Source: Acidobacteriota bacterium (GTDB lineage: Bacteria; Acidobacteriota; Blastocatellia; UBA7656). From it: a stretch of 40,861 nucleotides of DNA. Both the position numbers and the translations under genes were made by a program. Under the pieces are notes generated by a model. It saw only the letters and a list, made by a program, of their open reading frames with translations, did not search any database and was not told the origin of the DNA. The stretch is taken from contig JBBPIG010000038.1 of NCBI GenBank assembly GCA_038040445.1, positions 1 through 40,861 of the forward strand. Direction: 5' to 3'. Below, piece by piece: positions 7,885 through 16,632 of the stretch (the stretch's first letter is position 1; each line of letters begins with the position of its first letter).

Positions 7885-10800
7885 ATGCCCAAGAAAGTAG
7901 CTCCACCAAAGCCTACAAGCGGCGGCGGTTTCGTCTTCGAGGATGACGTTGTCGCTTATTTTTTTTCGTGCCTTCTAGGCGGTCAGCCACCACTTTCCCC
8001 GGACCTCGGGCTGCTCGCGCGCCTAGACTTTCAAGCAAGAGCCGATGGTTGGTTGCTCGATGATATATTGCTTACTTTGACTCCGCACGGTGTGACAAGG
8101 CGTTGTCCGTTTTCAGTGAAGAGCAACAGACAGTTCACCTCACAATCCGCTCCCAGAGAATTCGTAGTAACTGCTTGGGAACAACTTCTGCACGCGGGAA
8201 CAGCGGTCTTTGATGTCGAGTGTGACTGGCTCGGAATCATTACGGCTCCATTACCGACCCCGTTGTCCGATTCGATTCAGCACCTCGTAGGGGCCGCAAG
8301 CAAACAAGATTCGAAGCTGTTGGCGCATCGGGCGAGTGTTCCGGGATTCATGTCCAAGATGGAAGCGAAGCTTTTTTCAAGCTTTGAATGTCCCGTTGAA
8401 TTCAAGGAGAAGTACCCCGAGGACTGCACAAACACCGGCGAACTTCTAAAGCGTCTTATACACCTTGAATTTGACTTTGAGCGACAGCCTTCAACTCGTC
8501 ACCAAGATGCCGTAAGGAATTGTCGTGATGTCCTCAAAAGCAATTCGCTGGATGAAGCAATACTCCTGTGGGAGGAGCTTCGAAGAATTGGGCAGGGTCA
8601 TCGAACCAGAGCAGGGTTCATCGACTTCAAAGGAATTGTCGACCTGGTCCGATATAAGTTCCGACTCAAGAACTTCCCGGAGCATCAAGTTGATTGGGAG
8701 CGCCTGTCAGAGCTGACGCAGATCAACCTTACGGTCATACCGGACAAAATCGGGAATATCGTTTCGATCTCGAGGTCAGCTGATCGCTACCGACTGAGTG
8801 AGCAACTCGCACGGCGGAAGGCTGTGGTAATTCGTGGTCCGTCTGGTTGCGGGAAAACAGTGTTAACAAAACTTTGGGCTGAAGAAGCCGGGTCTCAAGC
8901 CAAAGTACTGTGGTGGGAAGCCAAGAGTTTTGAGACGAGCGACTTCACTAACTTTGAGACACACTTGGGACTGAGGAATCCCCTGCGGGATGTGCTCCGA
9001 TGTACCACCGACTCCGATGCATCACTCGTGATTGATGGCATCGACCGCGTGTTTTCAGAGCAGGCGTTTCGTAACTTCGCCGTCCTGCTCCAGTACGTTG
9101 AAGCCGGCCTAGAAACAAGCCCATGGCGACTTCTCCTAACTGTTCAGCCCGAAGAGTGGGACAGAATTCAAATACAGCTTGCGGCCGTGAATGTCTCCAC
9201 ATCTGGCTGGCAGATTCTGGACTTGAGCGAGCCTCCTGAATTAGATCTTGCTCCAGTCTGGAAAGCGTTTCCATCACTTGGACAATTACGTCTACAGCGG
9301 CATTTGAAGGGACTCCTGCTGAAGCCGAAAGTTCTGGATTTGCTCGCTACACACCTACATATCGCGCCCTTGGACACAAGTAAATGGGTCGGGGAGTCAA
9401 ACCTTATCAAGTGGTTCTGGGAGACAGAAGTCCTGAATAAGCCTGATGGAGCCACGCGCGCCGGCTTTCTAAAACTGCTGGCTGAAAAACAGGGAGATGA
9501 TCTACGCGCCCAAACTTCAAGCGGGACCTTTCCTATCGCTGATCAGACTTCGGTCTCTGGACTCGTCCGAGACCGAATTTGCCGAATGCGTGACGAGCAG
9601 CTTTCTTTTGATCACGATTTGTACGGCGACTGGGCAAGGCAACGGATACTCCTCTCCTATGCCGACTCCTTATCGGAGTATCTATCACATCGCATGACTT
9701 CGCCGTTATGGCACCGGGCGCTCAGGCTTTACAGCTTGCATCTCCTTGAACTGGAACCAAACCTAACGCGTTGGCGAAATCTCCTGAATAGCTTCGCTTC
9801 TGATGACGGCAAGGGCACTCTTGAACAAGACTTGATTCTCGAATCTACGATCTTCGCCGCTAATCCAGAGTCAATCTTGGAGCGCCTGTGGGCTGACCTG
9901 GCAAACGACAGCGGGGTGCTTCTCCGTAGACTGCTAAGACGATTTCATCATACCGCTACACTTGCCAATCCGATGGTGCTCGTAGTGTCAAAGATGATCG
10001 ACGATTACTCAGATACGGACGCGGCTCTGACTAATCGGATCCCGTATTGGCCCTACTGGTTGCCAATGCTGCGCTTCCTCCACAATCATTTAGGCCAGGT
10101 GATCGATATGGCGATTAAGCCCGTGTCGGACTTAGTGAATACTTGGCTGCGTCTTGGAGCCGAAAACTGGCCGCTCCGCGTGGAGGCGGCTGAGATTGCA
10201 TTAGCGGCGGGCGAGCATATCAATCGATTCAAACGGCAGGATGGCATTGTAATAGTCGAAGACAAAATCGATGAAGCAATTTACCGGGCAGTGTTGGCAG
10301 GTGCAACCGATCTTACTGAACGAGTCACGAATTTCGCGTTAGAGGCAAGTTGTCGGGTTCGAGCCAGGGTTGAGGAAGACGATGAATGGCGTTCCGACTC
10401 AAACGCACTCGGCATCCCAGATCCAACGCCTCATTTCGGAGCGACAAGGAAGACTGATGCATGGCCGGACGGCCCCACGGACCGAGTCGACCGCGCGTTT
10501 CACAATGTCTGCTTGGAATCCGATTCTCTTCTTCCTTTAATCAACGCCAATCCCGATGCCGCACGAGAAGTGATTCTTGCCAACCTCATTGAGGAGCCGG
10601 AAGAGTATTACGAACACAATCGCCATCCCCAAAGCTTCAACCTTGATGGATTTCAGTACCTTCCTGGCTGGCACCCTCCGTTCTACACTCGGGGGCCTTT
10701 TCTTCAATTCCTGAGAGCCCAACCTAAGGAAGGATTGGAAACGATATTGCGGTTAGTAAACTTTGCGACGGAGCGTTGGTCCCAAGAGCGAAATACTGAA

Positions 10801-13107
10801 AGATACTCCGCGCCTTTTGTGGTCGTACCGCTGCCAGAAGGTGTCCAAGAATGGGCGGGAGACGGACATGTCTACTATTGGTATCGAGACAGCGGAAGAT
10901 GCCCGCACTCGGTCGTTTCAGCGCTCATGGCTTTGGAAAGGTGGTTCTATGAAGAAACAGAGAAAAAGAAGAATCTTGTTCCCTTTGTTGAAACCATCAT
11001 TCGTTGTTCCAAGTCCGTCGCATTCGCCGGATTGCTCAGTGCCGTTGGTCGGAACGAGCCTTCGCTTTTTAGCGGAATTCTACAACCATTATTCGCTATC
11101 CCTGAGTTTCATGTTTGGGAATTCCAGTACGGCGCACAACAGGCGGACTACTACTCGATGATCAGTTGGACATTTCAGAGCAGCTTTCTCGTCAAAGCAG
11201 CTTCAGAGTGGCATAGCATGCCTCACCGACAAACGACGCTCCACGATTGGGCAAGGTGGTTCTACCTAAATGCGTCCGAAACGAGGCCTTTTTTTGATCA
11301 AGCACGCACGAACTGGTTAGAGCGGCTTAGAAACAGCACGCGCCAAGACTGGCTTGCACATCATCTCGAATGGCTCATTCCAAGGTTTGAAATAGGCAAC
11401 TATAAAATCGAGGAGAGATCAGATGCCCGAACAGAATGGATTTACGAGGCGCCAAAGGAATTTCAGGACAAGCATCGCGACGAATCCGAGAAGGCGGCAC
11501 GTCAACTTCAGTTGATGGAATTCCCCGTACGGTGCAAGGCGATTCTAGAAGGCGGGAAACCTCTGCCAGCGGATTCGATAGAAGACTTCTGGAATGAGAT
11601 TCAGCGCATCTCGAAGCTCTTCCGTGGTGATAGCCCTGATGAATCTGTTCGTAGAATAGATGATGCTGTCTGCGGGGGTATTGCTGTACTCCTTGAGTAT
11701 CATAGCGACTGGTTGAAGCGCTACCCCGATCACAAAGAGTTTTGTACCCAACGGCTGATTGAATCAACTCGCAATCCACCGCCGAGTAGAGAATTTGATT
11801 CTGACGTTAGTGCCTATGATTGGGCATGGCATAGTTTCTGTGCAAGAGCGGTTCCCATTCTATGGTCAGAGAATCCTGATGAGCCCATTGTGCGCGAGAG
11901 CGTTGTTTCGCTAGCCCTAAATAGCCACTACAAGACTGTAGCGACCCTTTGTCAGTCGGCCGCCAAACGGCGGGTGCTGCTGGGAGATCACTTTAGTCAA
12001 TTGCAAAACTTTCTCGTGTTTTGGTCTTCTGTGAGGTGGGAGATAGGCCGTTACCGTCACCCCGAGCAACCGGAGTTTGATGAAGCTGAGTGGCTAGAGC
12101 GTGAGACCCAATCCTTCATCAAAGGGACCACTAAGATACTACTTCGCGGATGGAGTCATTCGTTTTTGCAACAAGAGGAAGAGGCCAAACATAGAAGGTC
12201 AGGGCGACGCAAAAGGTACAGGCAATTCCCCAAGATCGATTTAGCCATAATCCAATCAATTTTTTCATGGCTACCTGCGCTTAGCGAGGCACACAATGAG
12301 ACCGAACGTTCGGAATGGGTTGCCCTTTGGAAAGAAATGCTCGATGTGTTCCTCTGGACAATGAGCTCCGGAGTTGAGGACGAGAATGAGATAGACGGTA
12401 CGCCGCACGAGTGGGATCGTTGGGTTCTCGGTAGGGTTGCATGGATTGTTCAACAGCTCAACGAAGATGAGCATCCAGAAGACTTCTGGCGGCCTATTCT
12501 CAGTCTTGGTAGCCCCGGCCACTACTGGGTAGAACATTTTCTGACAGATTGGTTCAGTGTTGCATTGCGCGCCGGCCCCATGCCAGACCAGGGACTTATC
12601 CAGTGGAAAGCGATGATTGACTTCGCCCTTTACTCGCCGGACTGGGACCTCGCGTCACCGAGGCCCAACTACTACATAAGTGAAATCTGGTGCCATCTGA
12701 TGGGCTTCGACCACATAGTTCGCAGCCTTTGGAATGAAGACCAAAGAGGCACGGTTGACGCACTGGAACCTGACTATTGCCGGTGGGCCTCGGTTTTTCT
12801 ACTCGTTCCTCGCTGCCTAACAGGCTTTTCGGTATTCTTGATGAGCAGTGCTGCGGATGGAATCTTGCTTGAAGCGCTTAGGTGGATTGAGGCGAGCATT
12901 GTAAATGCAAGCAGAGATTTCTTCAACGAACGCGATGTTCAGGAATGCCTCGTCCAGCTCCTTGATCATTCTTGGCATACTCACAACACGGCTTTGCGGC
13001 AGCAACCTGATACCTTCAAGGCGTTCATGAGTGTTCTGAAAAAAATGGCTGACCTACAGAATCCCACCGCACTTGAAATTCAACAAAGAGTTGTTTCAAC
13101 CGTATAG
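7885..13107 (+). CDS. Giant STAND-type ATPase with nuclease-like N-terminus, candidate defence protein
   Basis: 1740 residues from ATG 7885; TTG 7828 would add 19 poorly conserved-looking residues. The N-terminus may be a PD-(D/E)XK-like nuclease: Glu19 in GGGFVFEDD, Asp59-Asp60 in GWLLDD, and Ser77-x-Lys79 in FSVKSN, spaced as in DUF4297/Cap4-like nucleases. A P-loop ATPase follows: Walker A GPSGCGKT at 318-325, Walker B LVIDGID at 381-387, then a sensor-like LLLTVQ. FDHDLYGDWARQRIL occurs after the ATPase, as in many bacterial STAND proteins. The remaining ~1100 residues are Trp-rich and probably helical, the usual place for a sensor. The layout effector-STAND-sensor resembles Avs antiphage proteins, but I cannot assign a named Avs type. 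It is a single large gene 293 bases after the anti-sigma gene. Confidence 0.7.
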   Translation: MPKKVAPPKPTSGGGFVFEDDVVAYFFSCLLGGQPPLSPDLGLLARLDFQARADGWLLDDILLTLTPHGVTRRCPFSVKSNRQFTSQSAPREFVVTAWEQLLHAGTAVFDVECDWLGIITAPLPTPLSDSIQHLVGAASKQDSKLLAHRASVPGFMSKMEAKLFSSFECPVEFKEKYPEDCTNTGELLKRLIHLEFDFERQPSTRHQDAVRNCRDVLKSNSLDEAILLWEELRRIGQGHRTRAGFIDFKGIVDLVRYKFRLKNFPEHQVDWERLSELTQINLTVIPDKIGNIVSISRSADRYRLSEQLARRKAVVIRGPSGCGKTVLTKLWAEEAGSQAKVLWWEAKSFETSDFTNFETHLGLRNPLRDVLRCTTDSDASLVIDGIDRVFSEQAFRNFAVLLQYVEAGLETSPWRLLLTVQPEEWDRIQIQLAAVNVSTSGWQILDLSEPPELDLAPVWKAFPSLGQLRLQRHLKGLLLKPKVLDLLATHLHIAPLDTSKWVGESNLIKWFWETEVLNKPDGATRAGFLKLLAEKQGDDLRAQTSSGTFPIADQTSVSGLVRDRICRMRDEQLSFDHDLYGDWARQRILLSYADSLSEYLSHRMTSPLWHRALRLYSLHLLELEPNLTRWRNLLNSFASDDGKGTLEQDLILESTIFAANPESILERLWADLANDSGVLLRRLLRRFHHTATLANPMVLVVSKMIDDYSDTDAALTNRIPYWPYWLPMLRFLHNHLGQVIDMAIKPVSDLVNTWLRLGAENWPLRVEAAEIALAAGEHINRFKRQDGIVIVEDKIDEAIYRAVLAGATDLTERVTNFALEASCRVRARVEEDDEWRSDSNALGIPDPTPHFGATRKTDAWPDGPTDRVDRAFHNVCLESDSLLPLINANPDAAREVILANLIEEPEEYYEHNRHPQSFNLDGFQYLPGWHPPFYTRGPFLQFLRAQPKEGLETILRLVNFATERWSQERNTERYSAPFVVVPLPEGVQEWAGDGHVYYWYRDSGRCPHSVVSALMALERWFYEETEKKKNLVPFVETIIRCSKSVAFAGLLSAVGRNEPSLFSGILQPLFAIPEFHVWEFQYGAQQADYYSMISWTFQSSFLVKAASEWHSMPHRQTTLHDWARWFYLNASETRPFFDQARTNWLERLRNSTRQDWLAHHLEWLIPRFEIGNYKIEERSDARTEWIYEAPKEFQDKHRDESEKAARQLQLMEFPVRCKAILEGGKPLPADSIEDFWNEIQRISKLFRGDSPDESVRRIDDAVCGGIAVLLEYHSDWLKRYPDHKEFCTQRLIESTRNPPPSREFDSDVSAYDWAWHSFCARAVPILWSENPDEPIVRESVVSLALNSHYKTVATLCQSAAKRRVLLGDHFSQLQNFLVFWSSVRWEIGRYRHPEQPEFDEAEWLERETQSFIKGTTKILLRGWSHSFLQQEEEAKHRRSGRRKRYRQFPKIDLAIIQSIFSWLPALSEAHNETERSEWVALWKEMLDVFLWTMSSGVEDENEIDGTPHEWDRWVLGRVAWIVQQLNEDEHPEDFWRPILSLGSPGHYWVEHFLTDWFSVALRAGPMPDQGLIQWKAMIDFALYSPDWDLASPRPNYYISEIWCHLMGFDHIVRSLWNEDQRGTVDALEPDYCRWASVFLLVPRCLTGFSVFLMSSAADGILLEALRWIEASIVNASRDFFNERDVQECLVQLLDHSWHTHNTALRQQPDTFKAFMSVLKKMADLQNPTALEIQQRVVSTV

Positions 13108-13131
13108 GCATCCAGAGGCGCCCCAAAGAAC

Positions 13132-13869
13132 CTAGTTGCCACCGTCGCCTATCACAATGAATCCGGCCCAGTAATAAGGCTTCATTCTATATCGCGGATC
13201 GCTCATCATTATTAAGACAGCCTGCCGCCACGCTTCGGCTTTAGAAATCTTCCTGTCGCTTGATCCGGCGCCCACAACGTTCTTGTGAAAACCAAGCATC
13301 AGTTTCGTTGTGCTTTCGGAAGGAACTTGCCATTGGCTCGCGATCGTGGTCGGCACGCCGGCTACGAAGAGCGCCCAGGTCATTCCTATCATCCCTTCTC
13401 CATCGCCCACGCGCCCTCTTGCCGTATCGCATGCTGACAGCACTACCATTTCGGCTTTCAGATCCATCTTCATCAGCTCCCAAGCTTCGAGGAGACCATC
13501 CTCGCTCGAGTCGCCGCCGGACGCAAGGACGATGTAAGAATATAACGGGTTGCGATCATCGAATACTCCGTGAGTTGCGAAGTGAAGCACTCTGTACTTC
13601 CCCATCTCGGCCTTAACAGTGTCTTCTCGCGCCGCCGATCCAATGCGAACTACGCTTCCCTGCGCCCCGTACACCTCAGCCACAAGAGTCTGCGCCTCTC
13701 TCTCCGTTTCGGGAAGGGGAACAAGAGGCGCATTCCTTAACGTCTGCGCCCGCGCTAGGGCCTCACCACCAAAAGCGGGGTTTCCAATAGCGTAGAATTG
13801 CCCTGTTTGGACTCTCGATAACGAGGAATCGCCGTTTTGTTCCTTCTTGCTCAGAGGTACTGAACGCAA
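13132..13869 (-). CDS. CHAT peptidase domain, frameshifted C-terminal part of a TPR-CHAT protein
   Basis: 245 residues from a TTG that is probably not a real start. This is the CHAT (caspase-like) domain: catalytic His100 in HFATHG and Cys147 in LSACDTA, with the flanking blocks FYAIGNPAF and GVPTTIASQW. Both catalytic residues are present. The frame overlaps 13851-16088, which carries the TPR part and the first CHAT strands (DDTLWNLPFQAL) and stops just where this frame takes over. About a dozen residues normally joining the two blocks (a YAPS-like stretch) seem to be missing. A small deletion that also shifted the frame explains this. Without a ribosome site the domain is probably not made as a free protein. 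Confidence 0.75.
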   Translation of the reverse strand: MRSVPLSKKEQNGDSSLSRVQTGQFYAIGNPAFGGEALARAQTLRNAPLVPLPETEREAQTLVAEVYGAQGSVVRIGSAAREDTVKAEMGKYRVLHFATHGVFDDRNPLYSYIVLASGGDSSEDGLLEAWELMKMDLKAEMVVLSACDTARGRVGDGEGMIGMTWALFVAGVPTTIASQWQVPSESTTKLMLGFHKNVVGAGSSDRKISKAEAWRQAVLIMMSDPRYRMKPYYWAGFIVIGDGGN

Positions 13870-16088
13870 GCTATCAGGTACTTATCCCTGGCGTTTTGTA
13901 ACGCCTGGAAAGGAAGATTCCAGAGGGTATCATCAGGAACAATGCATACAGTACTCTTGTTGTTTAGATACGGTTCTGCTGGTTTGATTAATAGATCATA
14001 AAGCTCAAGACCGATCTGCCTGAAGCCCGGATGATTCGTGGACAATAGGTTCCGAAATCTCTCCACCATCGCAGATAACGCGCTCTTCTTAATATCTATA
14101 GAGTAGACGCCAACGTTTACTTTGCCCCAAGTTGTTGAATCCCTGGTCAATACAAACAAGAACGTGTGCTCGTCTGTTACGACGTATTCCAAAACTGTCG
14201 TTTTGTTATCTGATACGAGCTCGCCTGCATCTTCAATTGTAAATACAGGGAAGAGGCCCCGCTTAGCTTTCTCCTCCGGGTGTGCTGCGTACAGCCCTGC
14301 TTGGAATGCTTCATACGCATTACGGGCCTTCTGTAGTCGAGTCTCCAGTCCTTCTATTCGTTTTTCGTCTGGCTGCTGACGCATCCTCTCGCCGCGAATC
14401 TGAGTGTTAAGAGCGACCATTTCGCTGTACAGTTTCCGCTCTTCCGACCGCTCGCTTTGACTCAACGAGTTGTTAACGTTGATCCGACCGTTTCGAAAGA
14501 CATCGAGCAACACGCGCCCCTTCGCCCGCTCAGCGTACTTCAAGGCTTCTTCGACTTTGCCTTGCTGGACGAGCATCGAAACCATTTCGAGATAGGGAGA
14601 GATTCTATTTTCAAAGAAAAGTTGTTGCTCTTTCTCCGCACCTGCAACTTGATCTCGCATCTGCTCAACGGCTTCGATGCCCTGCGTGAAAGACTCGGTC
14701 GCGAGCGCGTTTTCGTTTTGCGCGCGATAAACTTTCCCTTTGAGAGTTAGAGTCAGGTAGTTCATCAGCGGCGACCGAAGCAGTCTTGCCAGATCAGCCG
14801 CGCTATTAGCCGCAGCGCTTGATCTTGCGTAGTCCCCCTGCGAATAGAACACCTGCCCTTTGCGCCAAAGGAGTTCCGTTGTGCGAATCTTGTCCCCTAT
14901 TGTTTGAGCAAGCGGCAATGCCTTATCAAGCCAAGCCGACGCTCTCGCATAATCGCCCTGCGCCTGATACACGGCTCCCAGGCCTTCCTGGGCAGCGATG
15001 ATTATTTCAACCGCGTCGATCTCCTCGGCCCTCTTCAGACTATTCTGCAATTCCTGTGATGCGGCTTCGTACTTTCCTTGCCTGTAATCTATTACTCCGA
15101 TGTTCAAGAGATTCCTTGCGATCTCCCGCCTGTTGTCTACTTGCATGAAGATCTTCAGGCTTTGATTCACGAATTCGGAAGCTTTCAAATAGTCGCCTTG
15201 TTCGATGTATAAGACACCCATGTCGTTAAGCACCGCCGCGGTTCTGCCCTTATCGATCAATGTCTTCGCTGTGTCCATCGCTTGAGACAAATAGTTGAGC
15301 GTTTGGATGTGGTTACCCATGACCTGGTACACATGACTGATATCCACCAAAGCATCCGCTATGTTGCCGGCAGACCGGAAACCGCCTTGTAGCAGTTCCC
15401 TCCACAAAGCGAGCGCCTTTTTGAAATTATCCAATGCGGCGTCGTAATCGCCTTTCCACTTGGCTACATGGCCAAGATTCGACCAGGCAAAGGCAATCCC
15501 GTATTTGTCGGGCAATGCACCCGCAGGATCATTAACGTTCTTCAGCGACGCCGCGAGTGATATGCTCTCCAATGAGTATTGCTCAGCCTTAACGTAGTCT
15601 GCCGCGTAAATGTGTAGCGTCCCAAGTTCACCCAGAATGTAGATAAGGTCTCTGCGCGAATTAACTTCCTCGAATGCTGCTTTGCTCTGGAGATATTCTT
15701 CTATCGCTATTTTGATTTTGTCTTGTTCAAAATGAACGCGTCCCATGTTGTAAAAGACGCGTGCGAGAAACTTCTTATCTTGTAGCTGCGTCGCCGCTGC
15801 CTTTGCGACGTTACAGAGGAACATCGATCTGGCTGAATCCCTTAGAGCGGAAGACATAGTCACGGCCTGCAGCAGCGAGTCGCACAGTCGCGCGGTGACA
15901 AGTTCCTTGTTACCTCTCAATAATGACAAAGCCGTTAGTTCATCACCTGTTTTCACGGACACCAACGCTGAGAGCAAATCGCCTTCGGTAGCGATCCGCA
16001 GAGTACTTGTTGACTGCGGGGATGACGGAATACTCACCTGAAGACTAACGAGGACTACAGAAAGAAAACGAACGGGCCTGAATAACAT
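13851..16088 (-). CDS. Exported TPR protein, N-terminal part of a broken TPR-CHAT protein
   Basis: 745 residues. Residues 1-24 form a signal peptide. From about 105 to 470 there are about nine tetratricopeptide units with the pattern A-x-x-x-LG-x-x-Y-x-x-x-GDY-x-x-A, a helical region at about 480-570 follows, and the chain ends at the start of a CHAT domain (WNLPFQALQNARDKYLI) before running into a frameshift. In intact homologues the TPR array recruits a substrate or partner and CHAT cleaves it. The signal peptide places this protein outside the cytoplasm. The small exported-peptide gene at 16196-16387 lies 107 bases upstream on the same strand. The ATG at 16088 has only a weak ribosome site. 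Confidence 0.8.
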   Translation of the reverse strand: MLFRPVRFLSVVLVSLQVSIPSSPQSTSTLRIATEGDLLSALVSVKTGDELTALSLLRGNKELVTARLCDSLLQAVTMSSALRDSARSMFLCNVAKAAATQLQDKKFLARVFYNMGRVHFEQDKIKIAIEEYLQSKAAFEEVNSRRDLIYILGELGTLHIYAADYVKAEQYSLESISLAASLKNVNDPAGALPDKYGIAFAWSNLGHVAKWKGDYDAALDNFKKALALWRELLQGGFRSAGNIADALVDISHVYQVMGNHIQTLNYLSQAMDTAKTLIDKGRTAAVLNDMGVLYIEQGDYLKASEFVNQSLKIFMQVDNRREIARNLLNIGVIDYRQGKYEAASQELQNSLKRAEEIDAVEIIIAAQEGLGAVYQAQGDYARASAWLDKALPLAQTIGDKIRTTELLWRKGQVFYSQGDYARSSAAANSAADLARLLRSPLMNYLTLTLKGKVYRAQNENALATESFTQGIEAVEQMRDQVAGAEKEQQLFFENRISPYLEMVSMLVQQGKVEEALKYAERAKGRVLLDVFRNGRINVNNSLSQSERSEERKLYSEMVALNTQIRGERMRQQPDEKRIEGLETRLQKARNAYEAFQAGLYAAHPEEKAKRGLFPVFTIEDAGELVSDNKTTVLEYVVTDEHTFLFVLTRDSTTWGKVNVGVYSIDIKKSALSAMVERFRNLLSTNHPGFRQIGLELYDLLIKPAEPYLNNKSTVCIVPDDTLWNLPFQALQNARDKYLIACVQYL

Positions 16089-16195
16089 GGTTGGTTTGCC
16101 CGGATAGAAACAGAGAACTTAGAGTCAACGGTAAGGGGAAAGCAATGCTCTCCCCTCACCCGAAGACATCATATTGTCTCGCACGGTTGGTGTGC

Positions 16196-16387
16196 TCACC
16201 ACAGCCGTAGCGCGGCGGCCAAGAGGGCAGCTATCTCTGCCAATGTTAGAGTCGAGCCTCCACTTGATTGTGAGCTAGATGTATTCTGCGGCCCACCCGT
16301 CTCGGCACGAGCGGTAGTCGACTGCAAGGCAAGCCCAACTGTCAAAATGATGGCCAGGCTGAGCAGCATGGATCTGACTTTCTTCAT
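16196..16387 (-). CDS. Small exported peptide upstream of the TPR-CHAT gene
   Basis: 63 residues. An N-terminal signal peptide (MKKVRSMLLSLAIILTVGLA, cleavage likely near ARAE at 28-30) is followed by a Ser/Thr/Gly-rich stretch and a short hydrophobic C-terminus ending in LRLW. AAGGAG sits 6 bases before the ATG, so translation is well supported. It precedes the exported TPR-CHAT gene on the same strand and may be co-transcribed. The mature peptide is only about 33 residues, with a C-terminal amphipathic or membrane-seeking helix. No family recognised. It could be a substrate, a signal or a lipid-binding peptide linked to the CHAT protein; this is inference from position only. Confidence 0.65.
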   Translation of the reverse strand: MKKVRSMLLSLAIILTVGLALQSTTARAETGGPQNTSSSQSSGGSTLTLAEIAALLAAALRLW

Positions 16388-16632
16388 GGCATCTCCTTAA
16401 GTGATTGGGATTTCAACGCCGCTTTGATAACGGCTTTCACATCGTGAGGGAACGTGGTCAATATTGTTTGCTGAGTCGTCAGCTAATAAATGAACGCGGC
16501 GCTGCAGAGGGTCTTCTGTTCTATGGCGGGGCTAGTAACTCTTAGAGATCCCTCACCCAACAACCGCGTGCTCGAATGATAAAGAACCAGTTCGTATGTC
16601 TTCCGATGCAAGGCTACTGCATCGATACCAAG

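Noticed and set aside
5159-16387. A Craspase-type (Cas7-11 with TPR-CHAT and sigma) system
   Set aside because: No gRAMP/Cas7-11, Csx30 or CRISPR array is present, and the TPR-CHAT protein here has a signal peptide, unlike the cytoplasmic Craspase subunit.
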